Below are positions 6,380-15,631 of a DNA stretch of 64,000 nucleotides, piece by piece; position 1 is the first letter of the stretch, and every line of letters starts with the position of its first letter. The notes under the pieces were generated by a model, which was given only the letters and a program-made list of their open reading frames with translations, ran no database searches and was not told the origin of the DNA. The DNA comes from Phycisphaerae bacterium (lineage in GTDB: Bacteria > Chloroflexota > Anaerolineae > 4572-78 > J111). Location: NCBI GenBank assembly GCA_028285035.1, contig JANQQF010000051.1, positions 53,876 through 117,875 on the forward strand, given 5' to 3'. Position numbers and translations under genes: made by a program.

Positions 6380-8002
6380 CTACCCAATCCAGACGCGATA
6401 ATTCACAATCTTCAAGTTGAATTGAGTCTCATCATCAAAGGCAGGTTGGGGGATGTCAAGAATCTTCGGAGAATCGCTTTTTACATCCTTAACCAAATAC
6501 AGATGATAATTTGGCAGTTGTTGCGATTTTTCCAATTCATTTTGGGTCAGAAAAAATGTCTTCCGACCAGTCATTGACTTGACAGCTTTGACTTCGATCT
6601 GCATTTCTTGTCCAGTTTCATCGTAAGAGAGAATGTCATAGCCAAGATGGGTTTGATCGGATACATCTTCAACTTGATCTGCCAAATCTGCACGACCACG
6701 CTCTTGCAATCTATTTTTCTCACTGGTCAAAACAATTTGTTGGGCTAGTTGGCCAATGGCTGTTTGGCGACGCTGTTGTTCAATGTAGTTAGGCTTATTG
6801 TTTACAGGAGAATCAGAGCGGGGTGGAGACCCAATCGCGTGAGGGATATAGGTTTCGTAGGTCGCTATTGTTGGGGGAAAAGATGAAGTTGTATCAGGCG
6901 AAAATTTACGGCCAATAATCCAGAGAAAAGAATGCGCATCAAGTAATGTAACATCTGGACCGATTTGCTCACGTAAAAAATCTCTCACCTGCTGAATCAA
7001 TCCATTATAGGTTTGATAGTTTTCCCAGGAGCATTGACGACTTGTAACAAAATCTACTTCAAGCAAAGCAAATGCTTTATCAAAGGTATCTGGGGCAATA
7101 GGCATATATTGTCCCCAATCTTTGAGAAAAAAGAGATAGGCTAGATAGGCATATTTTTTCTTTGCAAACTTGATAAATCGTTCAAAAGCCAAATCAGTAC
7201 TGATTTGGTCAAAATAGAAATCATAGAGCAGCTTTTCATAATGCAAGGTCTCTGTTTCACTTCCCTGAGCATTGTAAAGAGATTGGTGATAGCGACTATC
7301 TTCACCACGCTTCAATGTGTGCTGCAAAAGGTTGTTCTGAGGAAACTCAATCGCTGCAATCGTCTGCTCAATAATCCGACCACTACCAATATCTGTTTCT
7401 TGCCAAGACATCAAGTTCAAATTTTTACGCCCGACCCTATGAATATCATATTTGTAGCCTTCTTCGTCATAAACGAAAGGGTGTTGTAAAAAGGAGCGGA
7501 ACTGTGTTTTTGGTGATTGGGCTTCTACAAATTCAATAAATTTGGTGTAGAACACCGTCAGATGAGAATACGCTATGGTCGGAGTTTTTATCTGCTCAAA
7601 TTTTGGAATAGTCGTCTCAAATCCATCAACGGCCTCAATGATCTGATCATACACCGCTGGAGGCACTTTTGTGCCGAATCGAGAATGCTTCAAGGGAAAG
7701 TCTTTCGTTCGAAAGGTTTTATTCTTAAAGATACGGATTTCTTGAATTAAATACGTTTTTTTTACTTTTGCATACAGGGCGGCATCCTCTTTTGTTGGCG
7801 GAATGATCTGATCAACAACCAATTCGGCCAGTAGTTCGCCGCCAAACGAAAAGATGATAATGTCTACATTTTTGTTAAAGGTTGTGCGATAACGAAACGC
7901 ATTGTCTTTAGGCAGCCATTCTCGCAGATAGCGCAGGGCCGCAGCTTTGTTCTTAAATTCTTCGCGGTGGTCACTTGGTGCGTGACCATAAATGTAGATC
8001 AT
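6380..8002 (-). CDS. DUF3883-domain protein, nuclease-like, probable defence gene
   Basis: 540 residues. The C-terminal 110 residues carry a DUF3883 pattern: GYDILSY, then EMQIEVKAVK and an FFLTQNELEKS segment, the D...ExK layout of the PD-(D/E)XK nuclease fold. Residues 1-400 are a poorly conserved region that may sense or bind DNA. DUF3883 is common in restriction and other defence systems. The gene lies 15 bases downstream of the 122-residue gene at 8018, probably in one operon. The substrate is unknown. Confidence 0.7.
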   Translation of the reverse strand: MIYIYGHAPSDHREEFKNKAAALRYLREWLPKDNAFRYRTTFNKNVDIIIFSFGGELLAELVVDQIIPPTKEDAALYAKVKKTYLIQEIRIFKNKTFRTKDFPLKHSRFGTKVPPAVYDQIIEAVDGFETTIPKFEQIKTPTIAYSHLTVFYTKFIEFVEAQSPKTQFRSFLQHPFVYDEEGYKYDIHRVGRKNLNLMSWQETDIGSGRIIEQTIAAIEFPQNNLLQHTLKRGEDSRYHQSLYNAQGSETETLHYEKLLYDFYFDQISTDLAFERFIKFAKKKYAYLAYLFFLKDWGQYMPIAPDTFDKAFALLEVDFVTSRQCSWENYQTYNGLIQQVRDFLREQIGPDVTLLDAHSFLWIIGRKFSPDTTSSFPPTIATYETYIPHAIGSPPRSDSPVNNKPNYIEQQRRQTAIGQLAQQIVLTSEKNRLQERGRADLADQVEDVSDQTHLGYDILSYDETGQEMQIEVKAVKSMTGRKTFFLTQNELEKSQQLPNYHLYLVKDVKSDSPKILDIPQPAFDDETQFNLKIVNYRVWIG

Positions 8003-8017
8003 CAGATTCTTTTCCCC

Positions 8018-8386
8018 TTAATTTCCCCGACCAATCTGCCACGCTTCGAGCAACTCCTCCGCTGTTGGAGGATAAAGCCCATACCAATCATACTGGAAGA
8101 CTTTCTCGCGGTCGGCATTCAATTCAGCCCCAACCAATCCTTCACCCGGTAAGCCAGTCTCCTGGTTAACAACAATGACCGTCAGAGGCGGTAGGCCGTG
8201 CTGTTGGCAATAGAACATAATATGTCCCAAGACCGAGGCAAGGGTTCCAGCCCCTTTGAAACCCAACATCTCGGCTAGAATACCATAGGTAATGATCTGC
8301 CGATGATGCGCTTTAGCGATCAAGATTTGCCAAACTTGTAAGGCGCGAGTGGTGTTGGTTGGATTTTCGTTAAAGAATTGAGGCAT
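8018..8386 (-). CDS. Alkyltransferase-like (ATL/MGMT-fold?) small protein
   Basis: 122 residues, ATG preceded by TAGGAGG. Residues 16-50 (RALQVWQILIAKAHHRQIITYGILAEMLG) resemble the winged-helix part of the MGMT/ATL family (VWxxLxxIPxGxVxTYGxIA). The active-site PCHR is absent, as in non-enzymatic ATL proteins, and the match fades in the C-terminal half. It may recognise modified or damaged DNA for the DUF3883 protein encoded 15 bases downstream. That pairing is inferred from position. Confidence 0.5.
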   Translation of the reverse strand: MPQFFNENPTNTTRALQVWQILIAKAHHRQIITYGILAEMLGFKGAGTLASVLGHIMFYCQQHGLPPLTVIVVNQETGLPGEGLVGAELNADREKVFQYDWYGLYPPTAEELLEAWQIGRGN

Positions 8387-8436
8387 CAGGTAGCCTCCTA
8401 ATATAAATATTTTTCAAAAAAACCGATATAATCATG

Positions 8437-9333
8437 TTATAGACCAGACTTAAGTGTTTCTCTAAACAGGTTTACATATTGTGCGGTATGATCCCTAATC
8501 AGGTCAGACTTACTTACCCTCAACAAATTTTCTACATCATAAACACGTTTATCAAATCCGATAGTTTGTCCTACATTACATACAAACTCATTACAGATGT
8601 AACCATAATAGACCAACCTTAGCCAAAAAATAGGTTTATCAGCAATGGTAAAATCATCCAGAATATGGCGGAGTGGAGCAAGGTATTTTGCGTCCTTGCT
8701 ATCTAAAAATGGTTCAAATTCATGGAAATGCAGACAACGCTTGGTGTTTGTTTCATCTTGAATGATTAGAGATCGGGCAGCAGCCGTAAGGCTATTAGAG
8801 AATAAATGCTCTGCCTGTTTACCCCAGTTAGGATTTAGATCGTCGCCCAAAATGGCGGCATCTGTGAAAGCAACATACACAGACTTTTTGAATTTGAGCA
8901 AGGCTATAGCGGTTGGGTCAACCGAGAAATCGGCGTAAGCCATTTGATCTTCGATTAATTCAGACAGTGTTACGGGCTTCAAAAGACGGTATAAGGTACT
9001 TTTGCCGTAATATTTTCGAGTGTGCGTGCCATAGCTGACTTCCGCATAATTTTCGATACGACTGGCCGCATCACGGCAGGCCATTAAGAGTTGAAACTGT
9101 AGTGGACCAATCGCCCCATATAAGCGTTTTCGAGCTTCTAACATATACTCACGTTCAGAAGCCTTTTCACCAAGATAGAGAGCGACCTCTTTTTGAATCT
9201 CACTTTGTCGTGTGGCCTCGAATTCGACTTTATATCTATCGAGACGGTAGGAAAGCAGCCACTGACCAAAGCCAAGTACGACACCTATAGCAGCAGCAAC
9301 TGAGGTGATGAGTGTTGCAATATCTATGTTCAT
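8437..9333 (-). CDS. Membrane-anchored hypothetical protein, 298 aa
   Basis: Residues 5-29 form one hydrophobic segment (ATLITSVAAAIGVVLGFGQWLL) followed by a charged helix, so the protein is probably anchored with its body in the cytoplasm. The remainder is helical with no motif I recognise. It lies about 100 bases downstream of the DUF4352-like membrane gene on the same strand, so it may be co-expressed with the AlbA-membrane protein. The anchor plus large soluble domain resembles membrane effectors in defence operons, but that is only a resemblance. Confidence 0.6.
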   Translation of the reverse strand: MNIDIATLITSVAAAIGVVLGFGQWLLSYRLDRYKVEFEATRQSEIQKEVALYLGEKASEREYMLEARKRLYGAIGPLQFQLLMACRDAASRIENYAEVSYGTHTRKYYGKSTLYRLLKPVTLSELIEDQMAYADFSVDPTAIALLKFKKSVYVAFTDAAILGDDLNPNWGKQAEHLFSNSLTAAARSLIIQDETNTKRCLHFHEFEPFLDSKDAKYLAPLRHILDDFTIADKPIFWLRLVYYGYICNEFVCNVGQTIGFDKRVYDVENLLRVSKSDLIRDHTAQYVNLFRETLKSGL

Positions 9334-9434
9334 ATTACTCCTCGTTCGTTATACGGCTCCGCACCACCCTCAAATCGTAAATGGTGGTTTAGACACGGCT
9401 AGGATTGTCTCAATTTTAAAGCCCCAATTGCTAA

Positions 9435-10217
9435 TCACTGACCTAAATCCACTTGAAATTCCGGTCCTTGGCTCAATGAGTTCTCAGAGAAGATCAGGCT
9501 TTTATGGATCAAGGTGAATCCCGAAGCGTCTTCATCTATTTGAAAACCAATTACACCCGTGGCTGTTTTCCCTAACGGTAAACGGTTTGGTCTGTCGGTC
9601 CAATTCGGGTCTAGCTCGATGGCCGACTGATCGGCCAAGCTACCGAAAGTTGGGGCGAGTTTGTCATAGGTATTGCCTTGACCGTCGATCAAGAAAAAGC
9701 CCTCGTAGCCATCAAAACCAACCCCGTCCGACTGACTAACATTCTCAAGGGTAATCTCAAGAATGAGATGACGCTGTCCTTGAGCGATGCGTTCAGGTAG
9801 TACCCTATTAACCTTATCCACCCTAAAGCCAACGCCTTGTACGATGAGACGATCACCAACTTGGCCTGAATTGGAGGTTTCAGTCACTGTTGGGATAATT
9901 GTGGTGGTTGAGGCGGGAAACGTTGGAGCTTCAGATGCAGTTGGTGGGGGCCAGGATAAAGAGGTGTCCTGAACGAAGAGCATAAGAACTAGGCCAAAGC
10001 CCCAGCCAATGATCGCGCCAAGTGGACCAAAGATCCGCCAACCATTTATAGCACCACCTCCAAAGGCCACCCCTGTGGCCAAGCCAATCATAACACCAGT
10101 TCCCCCAAATACCACGGCGAAAAAACACGAAACCGTAGCTATCGTACGATCGGTACGGGCAATCAAAAAGAAGCACACGACAACCAGAACAATGAGTAAA
10201 AGACCGATGCGTCTCAT
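9435..10217 (-). CDS. Membrane protein with DUF4352-like extracellular domain
   Basis: 260 residues. Hydrophobic segments lie near residues 5-40 and 45-85 (the latter with glycine-rich GLATGVAFGGGAINGW). A Ser/Thr/Pro linker follows (about 93-115), then a beta-sandwich-like domain (about 118-260: VGDRLIVQGVGFRV, HLILEITLENVS, GVIGFQID) that fits the DUF4352/Telomeric-repeat-2 type of exported immunoglobulin-like domains. Its start overlaps the stop of the AlbA-membrane gene by four bases, showing translational coupling. Its role is unknown. Confidence 0.65.
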   Translation of the reverse strand: MRRIGLLLIVLVVVCFFLIARTDRTIATVSCFFAVVFGGTGVMIGLATGVAFGGGAINGWRIFGPLGAIIGWGFGLVLMLFVQDTSLSWPPPTASEAPTFPASTTTIIPTVTETSNSGQVGDRLIVQGVGFRVDKVNRVLPERIAQGQRHLILEITLENVSQSDGVGFDGYEGFFLIDGQGNTYDKLAPTFGSLADQSAIELDPNWTDRPNRLPLGKTATGVIGFQIDEDASGFTLIHKSLIFSENSLSQGPEFQVDLGQ

Positions 10218-11098
10218 ACCGTATCACTCGTTTTTCGTAGCATCCCCCCCACCAATTTGGCCCCTCGACTAGCTATCGTAAACAGACTTATGATAGTGGC
10301 AACCAAAAAGATGCGCCCTAATGGCGAAAGAAAATGCCACTGATATCTATACTCCTTCCAGTTGCCATAGAGTAGACCAATGAGCCAGCCCGTCCCGCTC
10401 CCTAAAACTGATCCAGCAATCAAACGAGCAATGATATATTCCTTAGTAGCTGGTCGTGAAGGGGCGTCAGGGGCCGCAGCCATCCAAGACCCAGAGACCG
10501 CTCCAACCAAGGCCCCAAAGGGCATAGGAGATGGTTTACGGGTATCTGTAAAATGAATCCGTTTGAGCTTACGTATTGTTTCTCGTTCGCGATCCGAGGC
10601 AACAGCAACGCTCTCATTGTGGCGAATGAAGACGATGTGTTTGGTGAAACTGGTATTCTTACTTTGCGCGGTACCAGTCGAGGTTTTGAGATCACGCGTG
10701 GTTTCGTGGAGATGGGGTGTCGGCCAAATGGTGATGACCAGAAGTCGTTTGCCTTCGATCTCGACGGTATGACACTCGATGTCTTCAAGAGGCGGAGTAC
10801 ACGCCGGATTGACCAACTGGAGGATACGTCGGGGTGTCAATGTCGTAGCCTCAACATCAAACAACGTTCGCGTTCCATCAGCTTGAAGCTTATCAGCGGC
10901 CCCAATAATTAAATACGCTTTCTCCCCAACTGTTGTGGCATTGCCATTGGCCAGCGAGAGAATATCTTTGATGAGTTCACCCCGCTGCCGCTCTTGGATT
11001 TTGGGATCACTGTCGTCGAGTTTATACAGCTTACGTTTGAATTCAAGCGTTATATTTTCAGTTTGAGTTAGAAGTTGCTGTAGTTTCTTAACATCCAA
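10214..11098 (-). CDS. AlbA_2 (Schlafen-like) protein with C-terminal membrane helices
   Basis: 294 residues. The N-terminal 170 residues are an AlbA_2/Schlafen-type domain: ENITLEFKRKL at the start, then ILSLANGNA, and YLIIGAADK matching the conserved glycine strand. The C-terminus has about three hydrophobic segments (about 195-215, 225-248, 262-282), an unusual addition that would tether the domain to the membrane. AlbA_2 domains occur in transcriptional regulators and defence-associated proteins and may bind nucleic acid or nucleotides. It overlaps the DUF4352-like gene. Confidence 0.75.
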   Translation of the reverse strand: MDVKKLQQLLTQTENITLEFKRKLYKLDDSDPKIQERQRGELIKDILSLANGNATTVGEKAYLIIGAADKLQADGTRTLFDVEATTLTPRRILQLVNPACTPPLEDIECHTVEIEGKRLLVITIWPTPHLHETTRDLKTSTGTAQSKNTSFTKHIVFIRHNESVAVASDRERETIRKLKRIHFTDTRKPSPMPFGALVGAVSGSWMAAAPDAPSRPATKEYIIARLIAGSVLGSGTGWLIGLLYGNWKEYRYQWHFLSPLGRIFLVATIISLFTIASRGAKLVGGMLRKTSDTV

Positions 11099-11132
11099 TT
11101 AGCTTGGCTCCCTCTGATTAGTTGGATCGTAT

Positions 11133-11945
11133 TCAAACAGTTTCGTCAGACTCCTGACTGAGATCACCTATACTAAAAGCCTCTGAAATTTTCTCAGTTC
11201 TTGCTTGGAGAATTTTATGTGCCATATTTGCTGTAGGGCTTGCAGCATTTCCTAACTGCACTTCAAAGAATAATAGCAATAAAAATGCTACAACAATCGC
11301 CCCAGGATTATCCTCATTGCTTTTTCTTACTTGATAGACGTCGCCCTTTTGTTCAGGATCATCAATACCAAGACTGCCAATGGGTGACCAACGATGAATA
11401 ATGGTTCCCTCTTCCATAAGAAAAATAACCATTGGGCTATGCTCCATAGGCAACCTTTTTGAATATTTCCTTAAATGTTTAATTATTGTTTTTGCTTTCA
11501 ATGAATTAAAGGCGAATATTACCCCTACATTCATATTCATATAAGGCAGTTTCTTCGCTGTACTAATATTTTCAAGAGCATCATAAAGGGCATCTTTATT
11601 CAATTTGGTCTTGACTTCAATAACTAGTTTGACAGAACGAGGGCGTACAACTTTCACCTCCCCAATATGATCCACAAGAGGATATGAGAAAGCATCATAC
11701 ACAAGAATGTCACATTGTTTGCTTACATGTTCTGGAATCGTTGGGTCACAAATAAATCCTTGCCCAACCTCATATTGTTTTGCGGAAAATCCCGATAAAA
11801 AATCGCGAAGCATCAGTTCATTAGCATTTCCTGACGTTAAGTTATGTTCAGGAACATAGATTCTGATTTTATTGAGCCGAGCAAAGAACTCGTCAGCTAA
11901 TTTTCGACAATATTCTATAAATTTTTCTTGATTATCTTCCATCAA
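11133..11945 (-). CDS. DUF6602-like nuclease-fold protein
   Basis: 270 residues. The segment KQCDILVYDAFSYPLVD, then SVKLVIEVKTKLN, gives the D...ExK signature of a PD-(D/E)XK-like fold, and the upstream sequence (NELMLRDFLSGFSAKQYEVGQGFI) matches the DUF6602 pattern. DUF6602 proteins are frequent in defence islands, but their activity is not established. A hydrophobic segment at about 213-230 (AIVVAFLLLLFFEVQLGNA) suggests partial membrane association. It is the first gene of a same-strand series with the AlbA and DUF4352 proteins and lies 28 bases after the methylase remnant. Confidence 0.65.
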   Translation of the reverse strand: MMEDNQEKFIEYCRKLADEFFARLNKIRIYVPEHNLTSGNANELMLRDFLSGFSAKQYEVGQGFICDPTIPEHVSKQCDILVYDAFSYPLVDHIGEVKVVRPRSVKLVIEVKTKLNKDALYDALENISTAKKLPYMNMNVGVIFAFNSLKAKTIIKHLRKYSKRLPMEHSPMVIFLMEEGTIIHRWSPIGSLGIDDPEQKGDVYQVRKSNEDNPGAIVVAFLLLLFFEVQLGNAASPTANMAHKILQARTEKISEAFSIGDLSQESDETV

Positions 11946-11972
11946 TACCGCCTCCTATCACTCTTTAAATAT

Positions 11973-13808
11973 CTACCCCCACCGATCCTTCACATACGCC
12001 ACCAACTCTGGGCCTTGCAACTCAGCGGTTTGATTGCCAGCACGGACGTAGAGCTTGTTGTTGACGTAGACGGGTTCGGGGGCGGGGTGGACTTGGATGC
12101 GGCAGATGGTTTTATCGGCCTGAGTGTGTTGGAAGAGGCGGAAGTATTGGAAGGGATTAGCTAGGGAAAGGCTGTTGCGGAGTAGATTTTCAAGGAATAA
12201 GCTGTAGCTGTCCCAGGTGGGCTTGGCTTTGTTAACAATATCATACTCGACCTCAACCCCGGTGACACTGCCATCATCGGCCACGCCGATCAGCAGGGTT
12301 CCGCCCGTTTCACTGTTCATAAAGCCAGCCACCGCTTTAAGAATGTTGTCACTGATTTTTTGCCCGCCATCCCGGCCTGTGTGGGGATTGCGTCGGGCGG
12401 CTTCTTTGAACTCGACCTGCGGCCCTTCACCATCGTTGATAAGGCTGATGAGTTCAGGGTCGGGGGCCAGCCGACGATATTCAGCCAGGGTCGCGTCTTT
12501 AACGTCATCAGCCACCAATGGAAACGTCGATAAAACATGCTTGAACTCCGTTTCGGTCAAGCCATAGATGTGGGCGATCATCCCATCCAATTCGGCCCGG
12601 AGTTTAGCCCGCTCTACCTCATCCGTGACGCCATTGTGATGATTACCCAGCCCGACTTCAGCCGCCAACTCATCAAATTCGGGGGTGGTACAGATAAGTT
12701 TGGCGGCACGTTCGACGATGGGGGAAAAGGCTGGGGCTTTTTGGGTTAGACGGGGGACGGGGAGTTGATAGATATAGAACATATTCAAAGTTGTAGTCAC
12801 TTTCTGGCGTAAATACCAATCCAGTACAAAGCTATTTGTGATGCCACACAAAAATAACATCTCGGAATTTTTTATATCTGTCTCCAATACCTTAATTGTA
12901 GTACTGTTGACCTCTGTGAAAGTATTTTTGGGTGTAATTGTGGCTATGAAAGTGCGTTCATTTGTACTACTAGCAATCCGACGATGTACCCATCGATATC
13001 CTTGATAATCCAATGGCTGCCCCATATCAGTTGTTTTACCTAGAAGTGACTCTCTACCAGCCTTTTCATCAATCCAGTAACCAGAGTGTTCATTTGTAAG
13101 GGTAAATTGATGAAACATTTTTCCCGTAAATAGAGGTAGATGATTTTTCTGCGCGTTAGTTTGGAATAAATGACTACTGTTTCTCATATGGAATTCATTT
13201 GTTAGAACAAAATTCCAAACACTTTGAATTTCTTCATTGAGTGGTGGGTATTGCAACATTTTATCTGCTATTTGCATATCAATCACTTGATTGAATTCCA
13301 TAATCGAAAGTGATCCCGGAGAAAGACGCTCTATCAAATTAACTGATATTCTCAATCCATTTTCATTTGGAAAATTTGCCAACTCTGCAACGTCATGACG
13401 CATAAAAGTAGCTGTAAATATTTTTGTAGAATTGTCTTTTGCAAAAGTCAGCACTACGAACTTAAATTGGCGATGAACTCCTTCGAAAATTGCCTTACGA
13501 TTCTCGAATCCAAACAATCCTGTGATCTGAGTTTGTTCAAACAACATTTTTCGCAATCCAGTTGCACCCAGATCGGTATAAATTCCACTGGGAATAACAA
13601 TGCCACATTCACCGCCTGTTCGTAATAGATTGTAGCATTGTTCAGTAAAGAGTTTGTAAAAGTTAATATCACTACCAGTTGTACGCCCGTTGACTACAGC
13701 TCGTTGATTCTCATACTGTGAAGAACTACGGAAATATAGGCTTTGATGAGGAAATCCGCTCAAATAATTTAACCAAGCTTCGCGCAACTCGTTATCACGT
13801 AGCAGCTC
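11973..13808 (-). pseudogene. C-terminal half of broken Eco57I-like methylase, fused to AlbA_2 domain
   Basis: The open frame enters at about 13808 with ELLRDNELREAWLNYL; the first ATG is at 13787 (604 residues). The first 400 residues match the downstream half of type II/IIG-like adenine methylases (GSDINFYKLF, CGIVIPSGIYTDLG, GLFGFENRKAIFEG) including the target-recognition region. The last 130 residues are an AlbA_2 domain (GPQVEFKEAARRN, GGTLLIGVADDGSV). No NPP(Y/W/F) motif occurs here or in the N-terminal half, so methyl transfer is unlikely. It is separated from that half by a frameshift at an apparent deletion junction. Confidence 0.75.
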
Positions 13809-15616
13809 CTGAGGGTGGCGTTGGCTTTTTTACGTTGGGCTAAAATGTTGTCACGCAGACTTTGCAAATCATCGGTCAGACTGGTCATCGCCTTATAATC
13901 TCGGATTAAGCGATTCTTTTCAGCCACGATCTCCCGATACGATTGGGTGCGTGATGAGCCAAACATCTCCTGTTGGGTGACGACGCCGATGCCAGTTTGC
14001 TTATGGGTGTCAAATTGGTTGGGATCAACCCGCAGCAAGCCAATCAAGGAGTTGCCGGGGAGAATATTAAAGTCGATATTGGGTAGGGGTTCCAGATCAT
14101 CAATGGTTTGGGCCGAGGCGACCAGGGCCAAAAAAAGCCGCAAGCGGGCAATCTCAACAGCCTCGGCCATAATATCGACCCCATAGAGATTGTTGGTGAT
14201 GATCTCCTTTTTGATAAAGTAGTCGAGGCTGGGGTGGTCAGCTCTGATTTGGTCCAGCCACTGGGTCAGGGCCTCATCTTTCAAAAAATCGATCCGCCCG
14301 ACCACCCCCTGATAGATAACCACCATCGTTTTGAGAGCGGCGATAAGAAAGGCCCCAGAGCCACAAGCTGGGTCCAGCAGGCTCAATTTGGGCAAGATGT
14401 GGTGGAGCAGTTGACTACAGCGGAGCGCGTCAAGATTGAGCAGCAGATCACCGATTGAGTCGAATTGTGGTGGTTCTGGCAAACCTGGGACAGGCTGGTT
14501 CATCTCCGCCAGCTTATCCAAAATCAACTTGTGGATTGTCTGCTCACACAGATACTCGGTGATTTCAGGCCGGGTATAGTAGGCCCCAAATGCTTTCTGG
14601 TTAATGTACTTCTCAAAGATGTAGCCCAGCACATCGGGGTTGATCTCATCATCCCGTCCACCCACGGTGTCATCCAGGCTCCAGGAGTAGCGACGAAAGA
14701 GATCAAAGAGCTGACTAAACGCTTCATCAGGAATGGTAATCTTATCGCCATACTTCTCCTCAATGGGATGGGGTAGAAATAGCCCCCCATTGAGATATTT
14801 GATCTGACCAATCTGGCCCTTCGTCGCTTCATCACGCTGTTCTTCCGGCTTGGCAAAGCCCTCAAAAAAGAGAACGTGCAGAAAATCAGCGTAGTAGCGA
14901 TCAGCCGCTTGGCTCTGGCTGGCGGTCAATTTATCCGCCAAATAGCCCCGATCATCGTTATTGATAAAGCCTTTGACTTGCAAAAACCAGATAAACATGA
15001 CCCGATTAAGAATAACCGAGGTGTACCAGCGTCGCTCTCGTTCGTCATCAATGCCGCCAATGTAACCCAGAAATTTGGTGTGGGCCAGTTGAAACTCATC
15101 AAAGAACTTCTTGGTCACCCGCTCGATGTCCAAGGCCGTTTTTAAGCGATTGGCCACCTCGACCACCGAGATATTGCCCTCATCATCCAACTCGCTCATA
15201 TCGACAAACATCGCCTTGAGCTTGCCCAAGAAGAGATCCCCCGTCTGACCTTTGACATAGTGGTGGGAACGAGGATACCGTTTGCTACCATCCCGCTTCA
15301 CCCAATACCACACGCTTCGGGTCCGGTCCGTATCGACGAAGATCAGTAAATTTTCGTAATATTGGTCGGTAATTTCCTTTTGCAGCTTGGCTCGAATCTT
15401 GCCGTCAGGAATTTGCCCATCCGTCGCCGTAATCTCAAAGACAACGACGCTGGCTAGCTGGGCCACTTGACGTCGCTCGTAGCTCTCGCCTTCATAGGAC
15501 AAAGTGTCCGGTCGGGTTTGGGTCGGCTGCTCCCAGCCCAATTCCTCAATAAAGAGGTCTTCAAAGTTGAATTGTTGTAACAATTTGCGGGTGCGTTCAA
15601 TGTTGAACGTGGCCAT
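13769..15616 (-). pseudogene. N-terminal half of broken Eco57I-like adenine methylase
   Basis: 615 residues. The SAM-binding motif I LLDPACGSGAFL lies at residues 413-424, preceded by GAYYTRPEITEYL, a signature of Eco57I/type IIG-like methylases. The protein ends in a frameshifted tail after RKKANATL. In relatives I remember, about 110-130 residues with PFHWGYEF and the catalytic NPPW lie at this point; here RKKANATL abuts ELLRDNELREAW in another frame. One out-of-frame deletion explains both defects. It starts 15 bases after the PLD-SNF2 gene stop, in the same operon. It may still bind SAM but should not methylate. Confidence 0.75.
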
Positions 15617-15631
15617 TTATCCGGTTCTCCT

